Assembly: GCA_023259875.1 (NCBI GenBank)
Contig: JALRFL010000237.1
Coordinates: 1-7,030 of the forward strand
Length of the DNA: 7,030 bases
Direction: 5' to 3'
Origin: Alphaproteobacteria bacterium
GTDB lineage: Bacteria; Pseudomonadota; Alphaproteobacteria; Puniceispirillales; UBA1172
Under the pieces are notes generated by a model. That model saw only the letters and a program-made list of their open reading frames with translations, ran no database searches and had not been told where the DNA came from. Position 1 is the stretch's first letter. Every line of letters begins with the position of its first letter. The translations under genes were made by a program, and so were the position numbers. This document shows positions 1 through 6,512 of the stretch, piece by piece.

Positions 1-580
1 GCGGTTGGAATTCTTGGGTGATCGCGTCATTAATCTAATTATTGCTGATGCGATCTTTGAACAAGTAACCAAGGCGCGCGAAGGGATAATGACCCGGCTT
101 TATGCCGATTGTGTGGATAATTCTACCATGGCAGAATTGGCAAAAGAGATCGGGCTAGATGAGGCGATACAGGCACAAGACACAGCCCTAACCGCATCCC
201 AGAAAGGTCTTGCTGATGCGCTTGAGGCCTTGATTGGGGCGATCTGGCGTGATGGTGGGCTTGAGGCGGCAAGACACATCACCCATGAAATTTGGGGGGA
301 TAGGCTGATCCAATTTGCGGTGGCGGAAAAAGACGCAAAAACGCGTCTGCAAGAATATGCGCTAGCCCAGCATGCGGTGTTACCTGAATATGCGATGATC
401 GACCGAACAGGCCCTGATCATGCGCCGGAATTGACAGTAGAGGTGTCTTTGGCAGGGCAAGTGGCCAAGGCCCAAGGCGGATCACGGCGTCAAGCCGAAC
501 AACGGGCGGCGCAAAAGATGCTGGATATGATGGCCAAGGCATCACACACTATAAAAACAGGGGTGAATCCTCATGACTAG
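1..580 (+). CDS. rnc: Ribonuclease III, 3' part (5' end outside the window)
   Basis: Endonuclease that cuts double-stranded RNA in the cytoplasm, including rRNA precursors and structured mRNAs. The frame is already open at the left edge and reads R-L-E-F-L-G-D-R, the RNase III signature, so the TTG at 5 is an internal leucine and not a start. The glutamate at 8-10 and aspartate at 20-22 match E. coli E41 and D45. The second acidic pair lies in ADALEALIG, about 65 residues further on, and matches D114 and E117. The C-terminal third is a double-stranded-RNA-binding domain, from DAKTRLQEYAL to GGSRRQAEQRAAQKML. The catalytic core therefore looks intact, although the stretch just before ADALEALIG (TASQKG) departs from the usual R-x-S-I-L. 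About 190 residues are visible; roughly 35 to 40 are missing by comparison with E. coli. The last 8 bases overlap era. Confidence 0.97.
   Translation, partial: RLEFLGDRVINLIIADAIFEQVTKAREGIMTRLYADCVDNSTMAELAKEIGLDEAIQAQDTALTASQKGLADALEALIGAIWRDGGLEAARHITHEIWGDRLIQFAVAEKDAKTRLQEYALAQHAVLPEYAMIDRTGPDHAPELTVEVSLAGQVAKAQGGSRRQAEQRAAQKMLDMMAKASHTIKTGVNPHD
559..563 (+). promoter_or_regulatory. Ribosome binding site of era
   Basis: AGGGG lies inside the last codons of rnc with a 9-base spacer to the ATG at 573. It supports that ATG as the era start and therefore the 8-base overlap with rnc. Seen directly; function inferred from position. Confidence 0.65.
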
Positions 581-1466
581 AGCCGGTTTTGTATCCCTTA
601 TCGGTGCCCCAAACGCGGGCAAATCCACCTTAATGAATACCTTTGTTGGTCATAAGGTCAGCATAGTCACGCCAAAGGTTCAAACCACCCGAAGCTGTAT
701 TCGCGGCATCGCCATGCATGGCGAAAGCCAAGTCATCTTTGTCGATACGCCGGGGATTTTTCAACCCAAACGGCGGCTTGACCGCGCTATGGTCAGCGCG
801 GCGTGGCAGGGCGCAGGGGATAGTGATGTGATCATGTTGGTTCATGATTGCGCCCGAAGCCAGATTGACGATGATACCAAACGCATCATTGCCAGCATGA
901 AAGAAAAACAGATCAAAGCAGTTCTGGTTTTGAATAAAATTGATCTCACTTCGCCGGAACAAGTGATCAAGCGGACGAAAGAATTGTCTGATGGCTATGC
1001 GTTTGACAAGGTGTTCATGGTATCCGCAGAAAAAGCCAAAGGCACAGATGATATTTTGGCTTGGCTTGCTGAACAAATGCCAGAAGGGCCTTATCTTTAT
1101 GATCCTGATGATCTATCAGATTTGCCGCAACGCTTACTAGCGGCAGAAATTTTAAGAGAAAAACTGTTTCTCAACCTGCATGAAGAATTGCCCTACCAAT
1201 TAACCGTGGAAACCGAAAGCTGGCAAGAACGCGAGGATGATAGCGCCGAGGTGCGGTGTTCCATCTATGTCGCCAGAGAGGGGCATCGCGGCATTATCCT
1301 TGGGCAAGGGGGCAAGACTATTGGCCGCATTGGCAAAGCGGCACGGCTTGAATTGGAACAGATGCTAGGTCGGCGTGTGCATCTCTTTACCCATGTCAAA
1401 TTTCGCCGCAACTGGATAGATGATCCTGCCCGTTATCGGGATTGGGATTTAGATTTTAACGCCTGA
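573..1466 (+). CDS. era: GTPase Era
   Basis: Essential Ras-like GTPase that binds the 3' end of 16S rRNA and helps mature the 30S subunit. The 297-residue product has the usual family length (E. coli 301). GTPase motifs appear in order: G1 GAPNAGKS (11-18), G2 threonine in VQTTR (36-40), G3 DTPG (58-61), G4 NKID (121-124) and G5 VSA (150-152). The C-terminal third is the KH domain that binds RNA, with the GxxG-type loop in ILGQGGKTIG at about residue 243, and it ends in an alphaproteobacterial-looking RYRDWDLDFNA. The start is supported by a Shine-Dalgarno sequence 9 bases upstream. It overlaps rnc by 8 bases and is followed by recO after 2 bases, so the three are very likely one transcription unit. 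Nothing is missing or damaged. Confidence 0.98.
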   Translation: MTRAGFVSLIGAPNAGKSTLMNTFVGHKVSIVTPKVQTTRSCIRGIAMHGESQVIFVDTPGIFQPKRRLDRAMVSAAWQGAGDSDVIMLVHDCARSQIDDDTKRIIASMKEKQIKAVLVLNKIDLTSPEQVIKRTKELSDGYAFDKVFMVSAEKAKGTDDILAWLAEQMPEGPYLYDPDDLSDLPQRLLAAEILREKLFLNLHEELPYQLTVETESWQEREDDSAEVRCSIYVAREGHRGIILGQGGKTIGRIGKAARLELEQMLGRRVHLFTHVKFRRNWIDDPARYRDWDLDFNA

Positions 1467-1468
1467 TC

Positions 1469-2272
1469 ATGCCCGAATGGACAGATAACGCGATCATTAT
1501 TTCCAGCCGTCCTTTTGGAGAGGACGCCGCCGTGGTGCAAGTCTTAACCGAGCATCATGGCCGTCATGCTGGCCTAGTGCGTGGGGGGCAATCCCGAACA
1601 CATCGGCCAATCTTGCAACCGGGGAATGAGGTTAGCATTTCCTGGCGAGCAAGACTGGATGAACATTTAGGAAGCATGGCGGTTGAAATGGTTTCGGCAA
1701 ACGCCGCCCGTATCTTGGATGATCGCTTGCGGCTAACGGCGTTATCGTCCTTATGTGCGCTGATCCAAGGGGCGTTGGCAGAACGCGAACCGGCAGACAC
1801 GGTTTATGATGCCAGTCTTGCTATGATTCATCTCTTGGCCTCAGATACAGAGTCGGCCCTATGGCTGGCCGCTTATATTCGGTGGGAAATCGGATTGTTA
1901 TCGGTGGCTGGATTCGGGCTTAAATTAGATCGCTGTATCGTTAGCGGCGTTACCCATGACCTCGAATATGTTAGCCCACGCAGTGGCGGCGCGGTGACCG
2001 CGATGGCAGCAGGGGATCACGCGCCGCGGCTTTTGGTCTTGCCGGGTTTTCTGGGCGGGCCAAGAAAACCACTTGAAGAAGATGTTATCAATGGTATTCG
2101 TATGACCGGACATTTTATCGGTCGCCAGATTTTTGGCATCCATCACTTGCCTATGGCAGAGGCGCGTCAGCGATTAGAAGATTTGGTAATGACAGAGTTT
2201 CCATTAGAACATATTGGTCGAAATGAAACCCAGACTGCAGGGCATCTGGCTGAGGATAAAGAGCATGGCTGA
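1469..2272 (+). CDS. recO: DNA repair protein RecO
   Basis: Recombination mediator of the RecFOR pathway: it anneals SSB-coated single strands and, with RecR, loads RecA at gaps. The 267 residues start with an OB-fold region, marked by the family-typical GRHAGLVRGG (31-40) followed by the QPGNEVSISWRARLDEHLG strand region. A helical C-terminal domain follows, with RLLVLPGFLGG near residue 190. A lone cysteine near residue 155 (CIVSGVTHDLEYVSP) sits where some RecO proteins carry a four-cysteine zinc site. The other cysteines are absent, so no zinc finger is expected. The ATG is 2 bases after the era stop and has no clear Shine-Dalgarno sequence, which suggests translation coupled to era. The polar C-terminal tail overlaps the parC start by 8 bases. 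The call rests on the N-terminal motif, overall pattern and gene order; RecO diverges fast, so other residues say little. Confidence 0.95.
   Translation: MPEWTDNAIIISSRPFGEDAAVVQVLTEHHGRHAGLVRGGQSRTHRPILQPGNEVSISWRARLDEHLGSMAVEMVSANAARILDDRLRLTALSSLCALIQGALAEREPADTVYDASLAMIHLLASDTESALWLAAYIRWEIGLLSVAGFGLKLDRCIVSGVTHDLEYVSPRSGGAVTAMAAGDHAPRLLVLPGFLGGPRKPLEEDVINGIRMTGHFIGRQIFGIHHLPMAEARQRLEDLVMTEFPLEHIGRNETQTAGHLAEDKEHG
2252..2255 (+). promoter_or_regulatory. Ribosome binding site deciding the parC start
   Basis: GAGG with a 9-base spacer to the ATG at 2265. It favours that ATG over the in-frame TTG at 2214 and ATG at 2223, which would add 17 or 14 residues unlike any ParC N-terminus and enlarge the overlap with recO. 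Confidence 0.65.
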
Positions 2273-4466
2273 TAACGAATTGATCAAAACCGATTTCTCA
2301 TCAGAATTGAGCCAGCGATATCTGGCCTATGCGTTATCGACCATTACCTCAAGGTCTCTCCCTGATGTGCGTGATGGCCTGAAACCTGTTCACCGCCGCC
2401 TCTTGTTTGCCATGCGTCAGCTTAAGCTTGATCCTGGTTTGGCCTTTAAGAAATCCGCGCGAGTGGTCGGCGATGTTATGGGTAAGTTTCACCCTCATGG
2501 TGACGCCGCGATTTATGATGCCATGGTGCGATTGGCGCAAGAGTTTGCCATGCGCTATCGCTTAGTGGATGGGCAAGGGAATTTTGGCAATATTGATGGC
2601 GATAACGCCGCCGCCATGCGCTATACCGAGGCACGGCTAACTTATGTCGCCCAGCTGTTGCTTGATGGTATTGATGAGGATGCCGTCGATTTTCGTCAGA
2701 CCTATGATGGTGAGGGCGAAGAGCCTGTGATCCTGCCTGCCGCCTTTCCGAATTTGTTGGCCAATGGCGCCCAAGGCATTGCCGTAGGCATGGCAACCTC
2801 AATTCCGCCGCATAATGTGCTTGAGCTGATTGATGCGTCTCTGCATTTGATCAAATTCCCCAACGCAACCCACGCCAAGATGCTTGATTTTATCAAAGGC
2901 CCTGATTTCCCAACAGGCGGAGTTTTGATTGATGCCCCAGATCAACTGGCAGAGGCCTATGCCACTGGACGAGGATCATTTCGTCTGCGCGCCGCGTGGG
3001 AAGTCGAAACAGAGCGCGGCGGCGGATGGAAAATTGTTGTTACCGCTATCCCCTATCAGGTGCAAAAGGCGCGGCTAATTGAAAAAATGGCCGAATTGAT
3101 GCAGGCGAAAAAACTGCCGTTCATTGCTGATATTTTGGACGAATCTGCAGAAGATATTCGCCTTGTCATTGAACCAAAATCACGGCGTATTGACCCCGGC
3201 ATGGTGATGGAAAACCTCTTTCGTCTCACCGATTTAGAATATCGTGTGTCGCTAAACCTAAATGTGTTGGATGCTAATGGAACGCCGGGGGTGCTGTCTA
3301 TTCGTGATGCGTTGCTGGCGTGGATTGATCATCAGCTGGTGGTGTTGCGGCGCCGAACCCATCACCGGCTAGGTAAAATTGCCGCAAGGCTTGAGGTGCT
3401 AGGCGGTTATCTGATTGTGTTTTTGAATCTGGATGAGGTGATAGCCATTATCCGCGAAGAAGATCACCCCAAAGATAAGCTGATGGTGCGCTTTTCACTT
3501 ACGGAAAATCAGGCAAACGCTATTCTTGATATGCGTCTTCGGTCTTTACGCAAACTTGAAGAAATGGAATTGCGGCGCGAACAAGAAAGCCTCAGCGAAG
3601 AACAGGCGAAACTGTCTGCTATGATGGAAAGCGAAGACCAACAGCGCACCATGATTGCCAGCAACATCAAAGCCATGAAAGCCGAGTTTGCAAAAACAGA
3701 ACAGCGCCTAACGCGGATTGAACCCTTGCCGGAATTGGACAGTGATCCTGCGGATTTGTTGGTCGAAAAAGAGCCGATTACCGTTGTGTGTTCACAAAAT
3801 GGCTGGATCAGAAGCATGAAAGGGCGGTTGGATGAAACCGCTGATATTCGTTTCAAAGAGGGCGACGGCCCTCAATTTCTGCTTCATGCGGATAGCACGG
3901 ATCGCTTAATTATCGGTTTAGAAAATGGCAGGTTCTTTACCTTGGCGGCGGATCGTCTGCCTGGCGGACGCGGCTTTGGTGAACCTTTGGCGTTGATGCT
4001 GGATATGCCGGCTGATCAACCCATTGTTGCGATCATGGTTGCCAAATCTGGGCCAGTGTTATTGGCGTCTTCTTCGGGTCATGGGTTTGTCACCGATATG
4101 ATGCAACTTGTGGCACAAACAAAAACTGGCCGCCAAGTCATGAGTGTTATGGATAAAGCCCGGATGGTTGCCGCTACACCACTTGATGGGGATATGGTCG
4201 CCTTGGTAGGAAGCAACCGCAAGATGCTGATCATTCGCGGGGATGAGATACCGGTTATGGCAAAGGGCAGGGGCGTGATCTTGCAGCGTCATAAGGATGC
4301 GTGGTTGGCCGATGCAACGAGCTTTGTTAGCGAAGACGGATTGAGTTGGACACAATCAGGTGGCCGCACCCGAACAGAAAAAGATATCATGCCATGGATG
4401 GGCAAACGCGGCGGCGCAGGTAAAATGGTGCCTGTGGGCTTTCCAAAACCGCCGCGGTTTACCTGA
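2265..4466 (+). CDS. parC: DNA topoisomerase IV subunit A
   Basis: Breakage-reunion subunit of topoisomerase IV; with ParE it decatenates daughter chromosomes and relaxes supercoils. The 733-residue product (E. coli 752) begins MADNELIKTDFSSEL and then has the winged-helix region RSLPDVRDGLKPVHRR (30-45). The quinolone-determining stretch is GKFHPHGDAAIYDAM (73-87). The catalytic pair is Arg119-Tyr120 in AMRYTEARL; E. coli ParC also uses Tyr120. The tower region and a charged coiled coil (about 435-480, EEMELRREQESLSEEQ) follow, then a beta-pinwheel C-terminal domain from about residue 500. No GyrA box (QRRGGKG type) is present, and the C-terminal blades contain LPGGRGFGEPLALM, which favours ParC over GyrA. 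Oddity: alanine (codon 2505-2507) at the E. coli Ser80 position, and Asp85 at the Glu84 position. It is the last gene of the + strand unit and its stop lies 2 bases from the stop of the opposing bpt. Confidence 0.95.
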   Translation: MADNELIKTDFSSELSQRYLAYALSTITSRSLPDVRDGLKPVHRRLLFAMRQLKLDPGLAFKKSARVVGDVMGKFHPHGDAAIYDAMVRLAQEFAMRYRLVDGQGNFGNIDGDNAAAMRYTEARLTYVAQLLLDGIDEDAVDFRQTYDGEGEEPVILPAAFPNLLANGAQGIAVGMATSIPPHNVLELIDASLHLIKFPNATHAKMLDFIKGPDFPTGGVLIDAPDQLAEAYATGRGSFRLRAAWEVETERGGGWKIVVTAIPYQVQKARLIEKMAELMQAKKLPFIADILDESAEDIRLVIEPKSRRIDPGMVMENLFRLTDLEYRVSLNLNVLDANGTPGVLSIRDALLAWIDHQLVVLRRRTHHRLGKIAARLEVLGGYLIVFLNLDEVIAIIREEDHPKDKLMVRFSLTENQANAILDMRLRSLRKLEEMELRREQESLSEEQAKLSAMMESEDQQRTMIASNIKAMKAEFAKTEQRLTRIEPLPELDSDPADLLVEKEPITVVCSQNGWIRSMKGRLDETADIRFKEGDGPQFLLHADSTDRLIIGLENGRFFTLAADRLPGGRGFGEPLALMLDMPADQPIVAIMVAKSGPVLLASSSGHGFVTDMMQLVAQTKTGRQVMSVMDKARMVAATPLDGDMVALVGSNRKMLIIRGDEIPVMAKGRGVILQRHKDAWLADATSFVSEDGLSWTQSGGRTRTEKDIMPWMGKRGGAGKMVPVGFPKPPRFT

Positions 4467-4470
4467 TTTT
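4446..4470. terminator. Possible weak bidirectional terminator at the parC/bpt convergence
   Basis: AAACCGCCGCGGTTT (4446-4460) is a perfect inverted repeat that can fold with a 6-base-pair stem and a 3-base loop inside the last codons of parC. On the + strand a short TTTT follows only after six further bases (4467-4470). On the - strand the stem's own T run extends by one T, then TGG. It is the only termination-like structure at the place where both operons must end, but the stem is short and the T tracts are poor. Seen directly; function is inference. Confidence 0.25.
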
Positions 4471-5227
4471 ATGCGTTGGCTAGGGGATCGTCGCCGTTCA
4501 AGACCTGCCAATTACCATGAACAAAGACTTCCGCCCGTTTGAATTGGGCCTTGTAGTTCATTTTGTTGCAGTCGCGAATATAATAGCCCAGATACACATA
4601 AGGCAGACTTAATTGATATGCGATAGCCGCGCAATCAAGGATCATAAACCGTCCGGGTGATAGCGCTGATTTTTCAGGATCAAAAAAACTATACACCAGT
4701 GATACGCCATCTTTTTGCAAATCAACAAGAATCACCCCAAACACATCGTCGCCATCACGATACTCGACTAAAACCGTGTCAATTGGGCTGGTTTCTACCA
4801 TGGTGGCATAACTGTCGAAATCCATATCCGCCATCTGTCCGTCCCCATGGCGGCTGGTCAGGTATTTCTGAAACAAGGCAAAATGGTCATGAGTGGCTTG
4901 ATTTGGCAAAATTTCTCTGGTGATGTGGCGGTTTTTTTTGATAATGCGTTTATCGCCTCGGCTCAATATCAGATCACCGTTAAGGCCATTTCCTGCTGGT
5001 ATACGCAAGGGTTGGCAGGCCTGACAATGTGAACAAATCGGCCGATAAACCCAATTTTCCACACGCCGGAAACCTGCGCTCGCCAGATCATCATGACATT
5101 CGGGGCGCGAGGATATATCTGATGCTAGGCGTTGTTCCACCATGCCACGGATATAAGAACAAGGGGCAGGGCGCGTCACTCGCATCAAAAGCGGATTGCT
5201 GAACGCAATATTGTTCCGGTTATCCAA
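4469..5227 (-). CDS. bpt: Aspartate/glutamate leucyltransferase (bacterial ATE/Bpt family)
   Basis: Uses aminoacyl-tRNA to add leucine (in characterised bacterial members) to proteins with N-terminal Asp or Glu, making them targets of ClpS and a Clp protease in the N-end rule pathway. The 252-residue product is of usual length. N-terminal ATE domain: PCSYIRGMVEQR (22-33) with Cys23, then VYRPICSHCQACQPLRI with Cys65, Cys68 and Cys71. C-terminal GNAT-like domain: YSFFDP (179-184) and the hallmark LGYYIRDCNKMNYK (213-226). The start is TTG. It is chosen because AAGGGG stands 9 bases upstream, no ATG occurs between it and the in-frame stop of the preceding gene, and the internal ATG at codon 15 has no ribosome binding site and would leave only seven residues before PCSYI. 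Leucine rather than arginine specificity is inferred from family membership. It is third in the apparent hemB-threonine ammonia-lyase-bpt unit. Confidence 0.93.
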   Translation of the reverse strand: MDNRNNIAFSNPLLMRVTRPAPCSYIRGMVEQRLASDISSRPECHDDLASAGFRRVENWVYRPICSHCQACQPLRIPAGNGLNGDLILSRGDKRIIKKNRHITREILPNQATHDHFALFQKYLTSRHGDGQMADMDFDSYATMVETSPIDTVLVEYRDGDDVFGVILVDLQKDGVSLVYSFFDPEKSALSPGRFMILDCAAIAYQLSLPYVYLGYYIRDCNKMNYKAQFKRAEVFVHGNWQVLNGDDPLANA

Positions 5228-5236
5228 ACCCTTTTG

Positions 5237-5242
5237 CCCCTT
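5237..5242 (-). promoter_or_regulatory. Ribosome binding site supporting the TTG start of bpt
   Basis: AAGGGG on the - strand, 9 bases before the TTG at 5227-5225, inside the 30-base gap after the threonine ammonia-lyase stop. A second G-rich run (AAAAGGGT) directly abuts the TTG and is too close to serve. The same 9-base spacing is seen at era and parC. Confidence 0.55.
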
Positions 5243-5257
5243 ATGTTGACCGCTACC

Positions 5258-6475
5258 CTATTTTGACATTTCCGACAGCACGGTGACAGAAAATCCTTTG
5301 GCTTTAATCGCTTTGATAATCTCTTCGAGATGATCCCCACCACGAGTTTCAATGACAGCATCAATTTTTGCCAGTTTTGGCGGCACATCTTGGAACATAC
5401 GCTGGTGGAAAATCTCAATGATATTGGCTTTACAGCTGCTGATGGCTTCTGAAATGGCCGCCAGCATTCCCGGTTCATCCGTAATATCAATCCGCAATCT
5501 GGCAATGCGGCCATCTCTGGCCATATTGCGTGTCAGCACCGCGGATAACAAGCGCGGATCAATATTGCCGCCACAAATCACTACGCCGCATTTGCGCCCC
5601 TTAAACAGCTCTGGATATTGTAACAAAGCGGCGACCCCTGAGGCGCCTGCACCTTCTGAAACCAGACGCTGCTGTTCAACCAGAACGCCAACGGCTTGCT
5701 CAATCATGACTTCACTGACCAACAAAATCTCATCAACCAGATCACGCACCACAGGCATGGTCAAATCCCCCGGCTTTTTGACAGCAATACCCTCAGCAAG
5801 GGTTTCGCCGCCGCCGCGAATATCTGCGCCAGCCACCATATCGGTCATGGTGGGCCAGAGTTCGGCTTCAACGCCTATGATACGAATATCGGGATTGATA
5901 GATTTGGCAATAATGGCAATGCCAGAAATCAATCCGCCGCCACCAATAGGCACCACCAAGGTGTCCAGCTCAGGCGTGTCTTCCAGCATCTCAATGCCCA
6001 CAGACCCCTGACCTGTCATGACCAGTTCATCATTATAGGGATGGATAAGCGTCATGCCGCGTTCAGCGATGACCGCTTGCACCACGCCTTCACATTCGTT
6101 GAGATTGCGCCCCTCAAGGATCACTTCCGCCCCCCATGCACGGGTTCGGTTAATTTTGGCAAAAGGGGTTTGTGATGGCATCACGATCACCGCAGGAATA
6201 CCCATTTTGTGCGCGTGATAGGCTACCGCTTGGGCATGGTTTCCAGCGGACATCGTGATCACACCGCGCTTTGCCTCATCCGGGGTAAGCGCGCTGATCC
6301 GTGTAAAGGCCCCGCGCGGCTTAAAGGATGAGGTGATTTGTTGGTTTTCCAGTTTCAGCCATGTTTCCGCGCCGGTGAGGCTGGTGATAGCAGGGGAAAA
6401 CACGCTAGGGGTACGGATCACGGCCTTAGCCATGTCCTGATGGGCTTTGCGAATATTTTCAGGGGTGACGGTCAT
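5258..6475 (-). CDS. ilvA: Threonine ammonia-lyase with C-terminal ACT domain
   Basis: PLP-dependent deamination of threonine to 2-oxobutyrate and ammonia, the entry to isoleucine synthesis or a threonine-degrading step. The 405 residues form a fold-type II PLP domain (about 1-320). The Schiff-base lysine is Lys52 in SSFKPRGAF, a substrate loop SAGNHAQ spans 76-82, and the phosphate-binding loop is IGGGGLISG (177-185). CGGNID follows near the end of the domain, where many relatives have SGGN. A single ACT domain (about 330-405, IDITDEPGMLAAISEAI) ends the protein. This medium form lies between catabolic TdcB (about 330, no ACT) and E. coli IlvA (about 514, two ACT-like units). One ACT domain suggests allosteric control by an amino acid, but which one cannot be read here. 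The symbol ilvA is therefore tentative; serine may also be a substrate. The ATG has only a weak GAAG 8 bases upstream. The 37-base gap after hemB is AT-rich and holds no terminator. Confidence 0.92.
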   Translation of the reverse strand: MTVTPENIRKAHQDMAKAVIRTPSVFSPAITSLTGAETWLKLENQQITSSFKPRGAFTRISALTPDEAKRGVITMSAGNHAQAVAYHAHKMGIPAVIVMPSQTPFAKINRTRAWGAEVILEGRNLNECEGVVQAVIAERGMTLIHPYNDELVMTGQGSVGIEMLEDTPELDTLVVPIGGGGLISGIAIIAKSINPDIRIIGVEAELWPTMTDMVAGADIRGGGETLAEGIAVKKPGDLTMPVVRDLVDEILLVSEVMIEQAVGVLVEQQRLVSEGAGASGVAALLQYPELFKGRKCGVVICGGNIDPRLLSAVLTRNMARDGRIARLRIDITDEPGMLAAISEAISSCKANIIEIFHQRMFQDVPPKLAKIDAVIETRGGDHLEEIIKAIKAKGFSVTVLSEMSK

Positions 6476-6512
6476 GGCTTTATCTTCATATTGTTATTGT
6501 TGATGGGATAAT

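Noticed and set aside
5..7. TTG as the start of a 191-residue RNase III
   Set aside because: It is the leucine of the RNase III signature; the arginine codon before it is also in frame, so the gene continues to the left of the window.
630..1076. - strand open frame of 148 codons inside era
   Set aside because: Shadow of the conserved GTPase domain; no domain pattern of its own.
2214..2264. Longer parC beginning at TTG 2214
   Set aside because: The added 17 residues do not resemble a ParC N-terminus, and the ATG at 2265 has a good ribosome site.
2476..2802. - strand open frame of 108 codons inside parC
   Set aside because: Arg/His/Gln-rich translation typical of the antisense frame of a conserved gene.
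2265..4466. gyrA instead of parC
   Set aside because: No GyrA box in the C-terminal domain, ParC-like blade sequences, ParC-like length and recO-parC context.
4360..4542. + strand open frame crossing the parC end, considered as a frameshifted ParC tail
   Set aside because: ParC already ends with a family-like tail (PVGFPKPPRF) at normal length; the other frame shows no pinwheel-blade sequence.
5352..6175. Long + strand open frames (219 and 159 codons) opposite the threonine ammonia-lyase
   Set aside because: They mirror the codon pattern of a clear PLP enzyme, and their translations are Ser/Pro/His/Arg-rich with no recognisable domain or ribosome site.
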